Shown one piece after another: positions 21,386 through 31,755 of a stretch of 32,300 bases of DNA. Location of the stretch: NCBI RefSeq assembly GCF_000003605.2, contig NW_003135351.1:239966-272265 (forward strand). The letters are read 5' to 3'. The stretch is from Saccoglossus kowalevskii (taxonomy: Eukaryota > Hemichordata > Enteropneusta > Harrimaniidae). The notes below the pieces were generated by a model that was given only the letters and a program-made list of their open reading frames with translations, had not been told where the DNA came from and did no database searches. Every line of letters starts with the position of its first letter. Within the stretch, counting starts at the first letter, position 1. Position numbers and translations under genes: made by a program.

Positions 21386-22512
21386 TAATCTGCTAGTGTG
21401 TAAAGTTACATTTGTCAACTGGTACTGCTCACTCCATGAGAATGGTTAACAACATATGTTTCATATTATTTTGCACATTTTCTCGCCAGAATTTTTTCGT
21501 AACAAAATAATGTCTGAAGTGTCAGACTTAGAGTCAAGTCTAGTATCGCAGACAATGTGACCATCATGGATTTTGAAGTCTATACATATTTTTCTGATCG
21601 ATTGTGTTCCGTTAGACCACACTTGATGAATCTGCATGATGCTATAAAACGGTCACCACCTCTAAATAACATTTTGTTGTGATTTAAATGCCAACATTTT
21701 TGTTTAAAGATACTTCAATGTTTCTTAAATAAATCATCTAATCATTTAAACATTCCTTATTTGAATACATACACTTCATTTTCATAAAATCAAGATGGCC
21801 ACCATAGTTTCTTAAAGACTTCATTTTATTTTTGAAAAAATGTCGGACTCATATCATGTATGATTTGGTATTTATATAAATCTAAAATGGCGCCCATAAT
21901 TGCATATTTGGAACTGTAATATGTTTCTCATGTGCATACAGAGAAATCGGCTGAGAAAAAAATCCTCTGTGAAAATCACTACCTATTATCATAACTTATA
22001 TTAATAGTAAGCACCATACGACTATTATACATTAAATATTCTACATAATACGTTACAAGACAAATAAATTGAAAAAAACATTGATGTTGTTTTATGTATC
22101 GCTGATACATCTTAAGCAGAGGACACACACACTGTAATTTCTAAGCTTAAAAAATAGTCAAAAACATACTGCAAAATATAAAGGCTCTGATAAGATAATA
22201 AAAAATTGATATTATTATATTGATGATCATGCTTACTTTTTAGGTATGGCTCATCATCCATCCTTGCATCACATATCCCCTATCGAATATCATCTCGAGT
22301 TAATAGAAGATCTGTGTGACATGTATACATGATACCACCACGTTCTGTTATTCAGCACGATGGTTATATGTTGCTCAAGAATTGATTAAGTATCGTTTTG
22401 TCCAACCTCTTTGAATTCTTATCGTAACTGTTGCTGTCCTTGCATAGATGCAAAGCTTCAAATAGCGACATATTTCCTTAAAAGCTATTTAAGTGTTGGC
22501 CACTCCGTTATA
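21386..22512. other. 3' flank of gene C, no recognised gene
   Basis: This probably includes the 3' UTR of gene C on the minus strand. 22310-22450 matches 10410-10500. An antisense AATAAA (plus TTTATT) occurs near 21826, but its use is speculative. No other feature seen. Confidence 0.45.
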
Positions 22513-22661
22513 TTAAAGCAAATTTTTAAGCTCAGGAGTGAATGCAAGCGAACTGCCCCCTATTTCATGAAGTGCCACCGTAATTTTCTTTTGCAAATCT
22601 CTTCGATATTCGACGTAAAACGACCAATTTGATGTCCGACTACTAATAAACACCTCGGCGT
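22513..22661 (-). CDS. Gene C exon 5: C-terminal exon
   Basis: The acceptor is AATGTTACAG|ACGCC. The first two bases complete Tyr380 (T|AC), giving AEYAEVFISSRTSNWSFY. The frame then runs to the TAA at 22515-22513 and ends PELKNLL. The EVFISS..TSNWS motif is the C-terminal signature of the superfamily. Homologues are exon 5 of relic D (open frame) and of relic B (stops). I did not find a convincing poly(A) signal close to the stop. Confidence 0.87.
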
Positions 22662-25600
22662 CTGTAACATTAAAAGCAAACGACATGTAACAGGAAATAA
22701 AATTCACTGGTTTTACTTTTTTGGATTTGATGTTGCAAAATATTCACCGGGTTTTAAATTAAATGCTTTGAAAATGAAACAGTACATTATATTTATCTGT
22801 CAAATTTGAATATCCAATGGGATTAAAATAATGTAATTAGCTATCAGCGAAATAAGCGGTTTGAAATTATAAATGTATGCCTAATATATTAATAAAAAGT
22901 AACTTACATTCAGCAATTAGTTGCTCCAGTAATGACAATACGTAATTGTCATTTTTGTATTTGGCAACCTTTTTCGACATACCGATGAGATCCATGACGG
23001 TAAATACCACAAGGTCTTTCTGTTTGAGACTTGATACGAACAACTATGAATATAGAAATAACATCTTAAAACTGAAATCAACATTTATAATCTGTGACAT
23101 CAAATTATGTCAAATAATCATTAAAACATGTGTTTGTCCAAATCGAACGTCAATATGAAAAATTAATAAAATTACATAATGGTGTTTGTTGTCATTCGTA
23201 TAACTAAGAAAATGACATCAAAAGGAATGAATATCAAACTAATATTTTATCAAAATAAAAAACAAAACTATACACTATTTTCCTATATCAGACTGGTAAT
23301 AGCCGAGAGCGAATAGTGTGGTCAATAACATCACTTGGGGTTAATCGTAATTATTGAGATAAGAAGAAAGTTTGTTGAATGTAGCACTAGTCTCACTGTA
23401 TTATGGTTGTGTCATGATATATATTTACATGTGTTTAGCTGAGGCCGTTTTTTGTAGTCATAGCGACATTCACTGATGACCCCTGGATAATCTACACCTG
23501 CTCGTAACTTGTCATGATCAGGTTCATTCGTATGTTAGGGAATTAGTAAATGGAACAACTGGCTGGTATAATGGTCGACTACGGAAGTTGGTTAAGTCAA
23601 TTTCGTACGCCATTATCGTTTTCACCGCAAAACCTTTACATCTGGCATACGTCCAATTTATTTATCATCGATAGACCCAAAACAGACAGGGCAATATCTG
23701 TATTTTAAATCAGAATTGATGTTGTCTTTGTGATTATCAAAAACAGTACACAGGAATGAAGAGACAAAGGGCCAATAATACAATCGCAAGCCCGTAACAA
23801 CTTCCCTGGCCAAATTATATTGTATCGACAGCAGGCGCTAGTATATTGGTAAGTCAAATAAACAATGTTATTTATGGGTGATAAAAACGAAAATAATTAC
23901 TCACCTGCTCATATGGCGGTGAAGCCACATAAATACATCGTAGTTGATGTGACCTGACTGTCTCAATAACTCCGTCTACAATGTCGGGGGTCGCTCTTGA
24001 TAATATGATTAACTCACGTTGAGCGTTCAATGCACATTTCCCGTTTGGATTAATTGGGGTGCATCTGAAACGAACAATGAGATAATTGGGGGGGGGGTAT
24101 CTAAAATGAACAGTGGTTTAATTGGGATCTATCTCAAATGAATAATGGATTAATTGGAATCTATCTAAAATGAATAATGGATTAATTGGAATCTATCTAA
24201 AATGAATAATGGATTAATTGGGGTTTATATAAAATGAACACATTGGAAATAATCATGAACTAATATTGCTTGCACAAAATAAAGTTTCTTGTCTCATTTG
24301 GCTACACCGTTTATTTATGTTGAAGAGGACAGAATATATGTGACTGACGTCAGATTAGTATGTAAATATGACTGTTGTGACAATAGAAAGTCAGAACAAA
24401 ATTGCCTTCAGCTTGTTACTGATCTCATAAGACAGTGACAATTATCTTACAATAATGCACGAACAGAACGAATAATTTATCTTAATTGAAGCACAAATAA
24501 CATTGATTGGTGTATTCTATACTGGTTAGATATGTGTGGGCATAGTGTCTACATTAAACGATAACACAGACATAGAATAAACAGAAATGGATCAGTTAAC
24601 TCCATATGTGTGGGCAGAGTGTCTACATCAAACGATAACACAAACATAGAATAAACAGAAATGGATCAGTTAACTCCATATGTGTGGGCAGAGTGTCTAC
24701 ATCAAACGATAACACAGACATAGAATAAACAGAAATGGAACAGTTAACTCCATAGTAGTATTTTTTCATCGTTTTACGCCATAATACGGTCAATATGATG
24801 CCATCATTGCGTTATCCATATTGTGAAAGGTGTTTTCCATGTCGAAACAAATGCTTGACAATGAACTGGTCGCACTAATTTGCATCATTCACTATTAAGG
24901 TCAATTGCAGGGCAAATCCACTTCATGTGGAATATTCGAGTTTGGCGGCCTGTGAAAACCTATCACAAACACACAGTTATTAAAATCCAATGAAAATGCA
25001 TACATAGATGACAGAGGAAACATTTTACAATTTGATTTCGTTTGCAAAGCCTGCTTTATTGTCATAACAACGATCTCCCCTCAGGTCCACATACGACGAG
25101 AAGTTGACTGGTATGCAAAATTATGCGACTCCCAGTCCAAAGTGGCACTGTAGAAAGATCATTATTGTTATTGAGATATCAGTTTTAATTTTTAATTTTA
25201 TTAATTTCCCACCTTACCTTTCACCTGTTTTATTTCTCCAATGCACTGCAACGTATTTACCACCACACAGTGTTCCAAATACATCATTAGCCATCTCACG
25301 TACATATGCAGCTGGTTGCCAATGTTTGATAATTCTTCGTCCCAACTCTTCTTCGTTGGAAAATGTTAGATCTCTGGTTGGAAATACACCAATGCAATCG
25401 GCGGTGCGATTGAAGTCGTCTGTGACGAAATCAGTGATTGCGGGCAGCTGAATGCCCAGAAATTTTTTGTAGAGATGACGCGTGTTTTGGTAAATTATAA
25501 TTAAATAATCTGTGTCCAATGACCTCAGCTTGTAATAGTTTTCCAAAGTTGTGTTCACATTTGTATTTTTCGTCCGTATAATGCTGGTGTCTGGGATGAG

Positions 25601-27297
25601 GATATTCTGGGCAGGCAGTACCACTCCACAGTGCTTTATGTATTCACTGAGATTGACGATCGGTAAAAGTTTCTCAAGTTCTTTCACATCAAACGTTTCC
25701 TCAAAGGATCTCTGCACACGAAGACCTCCTTCCTGTGTTTGGCCATGGTTGTGAAAAGGAACGTTGGCAATAGTACGCTGTTCTTGCATCGCAAACATCA
25801 GTGACCGTGAGTACCCGTTATATAGCGATGACAACCCGAGGGTCCACGGTAATATTGGCAGGATATAACGAGTTCTAGAGTATTTTGTTTCATTATTGAA
25901 ATATTTCTGAAAATAAAAGATTTATTTGCTTTTGTAGATTAGTGGGTTTACGGTAGCTGAAATTCGCACTCGCGTGGCGTTACCCTGGAACTTACTTAAA
26001 GCGGGAGGGTCGTCACCTGCGCACGCTACGCAAGCGACGATAACAACACACGCTAAAACGCAAAGGCTCATGGGTAAACGCTAGCTTGTAAACAATGAGG
26101 CACTATGGCCATCTGACGCCTGTGCGGGTGACGACTCTCCCGCTTTAAGTTATGATATTGGACGACGTCATATTTTATAGCATCGGTAGAATCTGATAAT
26201 TAGTTCATGGACCAGGACCCGATTAGTGATTTGATACCACCTGACTTGGCAAAGGTATCATTGAAAAGGCTCTGATATGTACTTTTTGGAAATGGATGAA
26301 AGCAGTTTCAATTGCTCAGCTTAATTTTAATTATCAAGGGTCAAATGGCAAGTAGTATAGTCAATCTGCTTATGCGAAACATTCTTCCCACTGCATTTTC
26401 TATGTTTATTCTTACTTTGTCTAGCACATTAAAATAAAGAATTTGTGTTGTGGGGTCGATAATTTGCATATTTGTGAAGATTATTTAAATGTAATTCCAT
26501 TAGGAATGTATTAATACCCTGACAACATGGGTAGGGACATTTCATTTGTCGTATTCGATATTCTAGTCGCGGAAATAATGCAAAAAAATGGAGATTTGGC
26601 GATCATTTTGATTATGCAAATTAGACAAATTCAAAATATGGTTTCGGAACCAGGTTTTTATTTTATTCAGCATATATATTAATACCCAAGTTATGGTAAA
26701 AATTCTGGTTCCCAACTTTTACCCCAATTGCCTCTACCATCCATCAACATAGTCTAGAAGTGGCTCTAGACTATATATCAGAACTGAATAAAGTTGGGGT
26801 GCAAAATGTAAAATACCTTTGACATTTACCCTCATTAATTAGTGTTGCGCTGAACAATTGGCACTGTTTCACGCATAAATACCTTTCTAATGACACCACC
26901 GAACCTTTGCTTCCTTTGCTGGTACCACTTAGCACCATCATGAGTCAATTAGACCGGTGAACATCAAGACGGTTTGTAAATCCAAAAGAGTAATTCGAGA
27001 TTTGGTGCGTTTTATAATTAGGTGAAGAGGTTAACTGGCGTTATTATTAACAGAAGATATAATACGTAACCCATTTAAATATAGGGGTCATTTATGTCGT
27101 TGACTTCGGTAATGTAAAATCATATATAAATATGGCATACTTACGGATTGTGTGTTTGAACTAACCATCAATCGACTTGAATTTTGGAATCGGGAAAACA
27201 GTTCAAAATGTACGTATTTAGTAGCAACGATAAGACTCACTATAACGTACACTAGTATACCTGCTATCACAAATTTAACTGGTCTCTTCATTGTCAT
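22513..27297 (-). CDS. Gene C: complete five-exon GDP-fucose O-fucosyltransferase-like type II membrane protein (428 aa)
   Basis: I joined five exons: 27297-27145, 25906-25218, 24064-23905, 23043-22908 and 22661-22513, with stop TAA. All introns are GT-AG, the junction phases are 0, 2, 0 and 1, and the spliced CDS is 1287 nt. Residues 8-29 are a hydrophobic signal anchor after MTMKRPVK, so a Golgi or ER lumenal enzyme is expected. The catalytic part has RYILPILPW (64-72), SFEETFDV (118-125), VHWRNKTGE (272-280, at the place of the HxR sugar-nucleotide motif of O-fucosyltransferases) and SLLEQLIAEYAEVFISS (371-387) followed by TSNWS. This order matches the O-fucosyltransferase superfamily (PF10250-like), which transfers fucose from GDP-fucose. 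Length is normal for such enzymes. The family assignment is by motif recognition, not by search. The acceptor substrate is unknown, and the protein differs enough from POFUT1/2 that a narrower name is not justified. Confidence 0.85.
22908..23043 (-). CDS. Gene C exon 4
   Basis: The acceptor is TTTCTATATTCATAG|TTG and the donor is GAAT|GTAAGT. The exon is 136 nt, entering in phase 0 and leaving in phase 1. It codes for residues 335-379 plus one base, including VVFTVMDLIGM and the start of the conserved SLLEQLIAE helix. In the O-fucosyltransferase fold this region precedes the second nucleotide-sugar binding loop. A frameshifted homologue is present in relic B at 11026-10926. Confidence 0.87.
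23905..24064 (-). CDS. Gene C exon 3
   Basis: The acceptor GTTCGTTTCAG|ATGCAC lies at 24066-24065 and the donor CAG|GTGAGT follows 23905. The exon is 160 nt and completes the split codon (AG|A, Arg281), then codes for 53 residues ending CIYVASPPYEQ in phase 0. Gene A has an exon of identical length and phase. Cysteines 282 and 291 are conserved with A and may form a disulfide (inference). A 32-bp minisatellite derived from the acceptor lies directly upstream. Confidence 0.88.
24047..24235. repeat. 32-bp minisatellite grown from the exon 3 splice acceptor of gene C
   Basis: The units read, on the plus strand, GGATTAATTGG..TCTATCT.AAATGAATAAT. GAATAATGG recurs at 24140, 24172 and 24204, that is every 32 bases, and the first diverged unit is the exon 3 edge itself (GGATTAATTGGGGTGCATCTGAAACGAACAATGA). 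On the minus strand each unit carries a TTCATTTTAG|AT that mimics the true TTCGTTTCAG|AT. A G(10) run interrupts the first intronic unit. Confidence 0.82.
24531..24755. repeat. Three tandem copies of a 74-bp unit in gene C intron 2
   Basis: TATGTGTGGGCA starts at 24531, 24605 and 24679, exactly 74 bases apart. Units two and three are almost identical and the first differs at a few sites (CATAGTG for CAGAGTG). This points to a recent expansion. The unit has no coding content. Confidence 0.9.
25218..25906 (-). CDS. Gene C exon 2: N-terminal half of the fucosyltransferase domain
   Basis: The acceptor is TTTTATTTTCAG|AAATAT and the donor is GAAAG|GTAAGG. The exon is 689 nt, enters in phase 0 and leaves in phase 2, exactly like exon 2 of gene A. 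It codes for residues 52-280 plus two bases of codon 281. It carries RYILPILPW, the QEQRTIANVPFHNH segment, SFEETFDV and the terminal VHWRNKTGE. The translation aligns along its full length with gene A exon 2, with strong conservation of motifs and variable charged stretches between them. N-glycosylation sequons include NKT inside the HxR-like motif. Confidence 0.9.
25996..26148. mobile_element. TTAA-flanked MITE, copy 2 (in gene C intron 1, opposite orientation)
   Basis: The terminal inverted repeats are AGCGGGAGGGTCGTCACC at the left and its near-perfect inverse at the right, bounded by TTAA on both sides. The 153-bp element has no coding capacity. It is the best-preserved copy and defines the family ends. 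Confidence 0.8.
26149..27140. other. Remainder of gene C intron 1
   Basis: Apart from the MITE at its left, this part of the 1238-base intron shows no repeat or frame that I can identify. A short inverted pair GTCTAGA and TCTAGAC occurs near 26750-26770. Confidence 0.5.
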
Positions 27298-27301
27298 GGT
27301 C
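27145..27301 (-). CDS. Gene C exon 1: start codon and signal anchor
   Basis: The ATG is at 27297 and a second in-frame ATG lies at 27291 (MTM). The exon encodes 51 residues: a short basic cytosolic tail (MKRPVK), about 20 hydrophobic residues and a lumenal stem. The donor is TCC|GTAAGT after 27145, phase 0. Just before the ATG the sequence reads ATTCACAATAG|GACC, a good 3' splice site with the exon starting at 27301. The same site is kept in relic B, so a non-coding 5' exon further right is likely, though I could not locate it. Confidence 0.85.
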
Positions 27302-28300
27302 CTATTGTGAATAGATATGAATTAAACATTCATTAATTGATGGAATTAAATGTTCTTGGAACACTACAGTTGTACTAGCACGGTTCAAATATCTCGAAAA
27401 CTTACAATTACACACGTAACACGTATGTAGGTATGATGAATATAGCAGTATAATTACTCAAATGGAGGGAAACAGTATATGTATGTCCGCCTAGCCCGCT
27501 GGACTATGTACACCTGGTCCAATAACACGCACCGTAGACGTACGTATGTCGCTGTTTTGTAACATGAAGGTACTCACCACCGCACCAGTGTATAATATTT
27601 GTTTGAAAAAATGATGAATACGTCATAAATGTTGACACGCGTTCCTATTCACTTGAGAGCACTGACGATAATTACGGAAAACGAAAGCGATTGTATTGGT
27701 TACAAAAATGCAGGTTTGTCCCAACCCGCACGAGATTGAAGGCCAGAACGTGATCTATTTCTATAAATAACGTTGTTTATAATCGACTCAAAGAGTTAAT
27801 AGTAATTGTACCCGCAGTAAACAACTGAGCACGTGAGCAGGTTAATATCGGAAATACGCATATACCACAAATTGTGTTCGAAGCATCTCTCAAAATTTAA
27901 CAATGACTTCTACCTCCACAGGAATTACACCATTTCCAAATACATGAATAATGAAGTCATAAGGTTGTCATTGCGATGTATCGTGTACTGTCACCACAAG
28001 AAATAGTGACATATTTGTTTTTTTAAGGGGTTTTCAAGAGTGTTCACTAAATGTGTTCTGAATAGTTTGCTAGATCATGACCGTTATTGTACGACAACAC
28101 CGCGTTACCGGGGCAACTCATCGGCCACGAGTAAAATGGAATGTTCCCTTAAACGATTACCGACATATTTATGACACAATATAATGTTGGCGAAACACGA
28201 TAATTCATGTTTAATATTTGAATAACGACGTTTGATGGTGTGTTTCATGCTCGTATAATCAGGAATGAATCGGTTATTATGGCAAACTTACAAATAAAAC
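27302..28300. repeat. Upstream region of gene C with duplicated module V, copy 3
   Basis: 27905-28277 aligns with 13310-13612 and 6470-6800. 27870-27900 (GTGTTCGAAGCATCTCTCA) matches 13271-13290. The promoter of gene C should lie here or further right, before the non-coding first exon, but I see no clear TATA or CCAAT arrangement. Confidence 0.6.
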
Positions 28301-30108
28301 TAATAATAAATAATAATAATAAGAATAATATCGAATTTCCAGATGCGAATCCCATAGTTAATTACATTAACACAAAGCAGGTTATTCATTTTTCATTTTT
28401 TAAGACTTTAACTGTTCAAAACCAATAACTTATCAATATTAACCCTAGTACCTCCACTGTCAGATTTTACTCGACTTGTTTTAGATGAAACCAACCCCTA
28501 AGCAAAATCTCGAGAATCTATGCAACTTTTAAAATTGTCTACAATTTAACTGGTCGTGTCCAACAAAAAATCGCAACAAATAAAATATCAAAACATATAA
28601 GCACTTCAATAAATATTTCGAAAAGGACGAATTTTCAGAGATATATAATTTACATCTCTGAATAATAATGATTTGAATAATAATGAGAAAAGATTATCAA
28701 TCAGTAATATATATATATAGATACAGTGACAATACACATAAATATATAATGTGCCAAAGTCAAACCTGTCAAAGATTTCCTACATGTTAATATATTGAAG
28801 TTAGAACGAGACAGCGTATGGTACGTTTCACGTACAAATTGAAATATCTATAATTTACACAAAAGTTTATATATAGCATAATTTGTGTAGGAAAAATTGG
28901 GATCAGCTTATTTCTTTTGGAGAAAATCATGGTTATATTCCTCGCTCACATCGGAAGTCACGTGGGCTCAAACAAGTATAAAATAGCTATAGAAACAGAC
29001 GAGAGACGCATGAATATATTTAAAAGAAAATTAATCATATGTAAAAAAAAAATCTTTGACACAATGACGTTGATGTTTTTATTTATAATCATTGTCTTTT
29101 GACCTGCGCATTCGCAGACGCGTCAAGTTAATGTCATGCGCACTATTTATAACCTTGATTTCCACAGAAAATACTAAATTGATCTCTATTTTTTCGCATA
29201 AAAATATTGTCAAATTAGCTGAAATTGCTGTATATCATTAGGAAGTAATTTAATTGAAAGGGTCAATGACACGCACATACATATACATGTATACCGCTCC
29301 TTAATAAAGCGTACATGTAAACAGACGCATATTACAACATACTTAAATCACAGGATTCAAACACACGATCTACGGAACTGACAAGCTGAACATACACCTC
29401 ATATAATGTACAAACCTAGGAGATAAATATTCCGGGGTAGATATTTAATTACTTGACACAGAACTGAATGATTAAACACAAAGATACATGTACATCAGTA
29501 GTTTCATTTCATTTGCAGTTTATTATTCCAATTAATAAATAAACCAGTCATTGCAAATTACTCTTGTAACAATTACAATACAACACAACAATATTCATTA
29601 CATGCAATACATTAAATATTTCATTATTTGTAAAATTCATTATTTATTTGATGATCACACACAATGTACTTTTGAAAGTCGTCAGCAATTAATAAGGCAC
29701 ATGTGATTCACACATTCACTTTTCACACATAATATTTCAATACAAATTAAGAAAACATTTCATTTATTGTGCGTAATTAAGAAATCCACTACACATCAAT
29801 TGCCCATATATTAACTTGCAATGCAATGTTAATAAATTATTTAATTGTAAAATATTGACACAGTTGCAGAGCAGTATCGACACTGGAATTCGATAATATT
29901 TTCACTGTATTTAGTTCCAAGTTACTGCTGATAGTATAAAAACAATGGCAGAAATAATACATATTGCAATGGAATACTGTTTTAGAACAGTGTACGTAAG
30001 TGATTTCTCCTTGGAATTTTGATTCTCAAGTGTGGCAGCTCATTTGCATATGGGTAGCATTTATGTTAATGTATCAACTGTTTACAGCTGTTCTGAAATG
30101 CAATGTAC
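28301..30108. other. AT-rich DNA without recognised genes
   Basis: A run of AATAAT triplets near 28300-28335, an AT dinucleotide run near 28705 and many short AT-rich stretches. Small plus-strand frames at 28240-28428 and 28917-29102 show low-complexity composition and no motif. Confidence 0.5.
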
Positions 30109-30133
30109 AGCAGCCCAGTTAAAAATTATAATA

Positions 30134-30137
30134 AGCT

Positions 30138-30184
<47 letters not shown>

Positions 30185-30186
30185 TT
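30134..30186. repeat. TTTA microsatellite, about 12 units
   Basis: An uninterrupted TTTA/TTAT run after AATTATAATAAGC. The homologous site at 13815-13840 has only about three units, so the expansion happened in this copy after the block duplication. Confidence 0.92.
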
Positions 30187-31638
30187 GTGGGCGTTTTTTG
30201 GTTTCTAATTGTTTTCTCGCACCTGAGCTGGAATCAGACTCATAAAAATTGGTCATAAATTGCATGAAAATGTTCATCAGTTTATTATGTACAATCATAA
30301 AGCTAATGTCCCATGATATAATGAAATAGCATTATTTTGTGTGTTACAGTTAACCTTTTTGAGAAACATTTCCTAATATTTCTTGAAAATCGTTATTTTC
30401 AGAACAATTCCATAGAACACAATGTTAAAGAAATACTGCACTTTTTAAAAGACAGATTTTTAAATAATTCTGAACAACAAAAAGTCCATCATTAACAGTA
30501 TATGATTTTTTCAGCCTATGTCACCAGGCTAGATTTTGAGATATTGCATAATATCTCTGCTATAAGAACCTATGGTAAAAGTGTTATAATAGTACCAAAA
30601 TAGCAACTTTCCACTAAAATACAACCAAATACAACAACAATAAATTTCTCGAAAATAAGGCTGGTGACCCCCAACTTTTTTTAGTCAATATTCTTATATT
30701 GCCTTGGAGTACAATTTATTGAGAAATTAATTACATTATGGGTATTTTAATTTATGAGTAGGCTTCTACCTAAAATAAAATTACCCAAAATGTAAAAAAC
30801 TTTATTAAATATTCTTTCTTACAGAAAAAATACCAAAGACAGAAATGAACAATTCATAATCTTAAAGATGAACCTTTTGATGTTCACATTTGATGTTTCT
30901 GCATAGAATTATTGAAATTGAACAAAACTGTAATCAAAAGTGTTGTCCACTTTCAGAAATTGTAAATACTGACGTAAGATGAGCCAAGGCAGCAACATGC
31001 TCATTGATAACCTTAGTTTTGTTTGCCACATTAATTTTGTCAAATTTGATACCACCGGCTGTCAATAATATGACTATAAAGTACTTTTCAAAATAGGAAA
31101 AATTACTTTTGATAAATTGCAGACAAGTAAAAAAGTAATTGTCTAATTAAGTTATGGTACTATATATAATCGGTGATATGCATATTTTTCTTTTCTTTAA
31201 ATGGAATAAAAAAGGCTAAATCCTGAAATAAGTAAAAAAAAAAAATTTTAAATCTAGAACTTTAACACACATTCACCTAGACGATTATTTTTGTTCATTT
31301 TCACATAACCATGTTGCGTATCTTTAGTAGTGAAATATCACTAATATTTTGTACTAAATATTGCATATGCGCAGAAATGTTATCAGTTTGTGTGTGCTCA
31401 AACAGCACATGAAGTAAACCAAATAGTGTAACAGCAAAGAAGGATAATGTTTCTGTTGATTTCTAAAACAGTGTATTCTCAGGGGTAAGTATAAGTAGTA
31501 GCATGACTTGTAAGCTGCCAATCAAAGACGAGGCAGCTTTTGATATGATCTATTCTTTTGGAGACATTTCATACCATATCGTGAATAATAAATGAAAATG
31601 GATACTCATTACAACGGATCAGTCACGGATATTTTGAA
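30187..31638. other. AT-rich DNA without recognised genes
   Basis: No open frame with a family signature, no repeat unit that I can define and no RNA gene seen on either strand. Confidence 0.5.
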
Positions 31639-31755
31639 TTAAAGCAGGGGAAGTTGTCACCTGCGCATGCGTCAGATGGCCATAGCGTGTCATTGTTTAC
31701 AAACAATTTATTGACTCATTTCCCCCGTGCATAGGTCATGACCCTCCTGCTTTAA
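31639..31755. mobile_element. TTAA-flanked MITE, copy 3 (internally deleted)
   Basis: TTAAAGCAGGGGAAGTTGTC at the left and GACCCTCCTGCTTTAA at the right. The interior keeps CACCTGCGCATGCGTCAGAT and CATTGTTTACAAACAA but has lost about 40 bases. Orientation is the same as copy 1. Confidence 0.75.

Noticed and set aside
25104-25754. Plus-strand frames at 25104-25451 and 25551-25754
   Set aside because: Antisense shadows of gene C exon 2.
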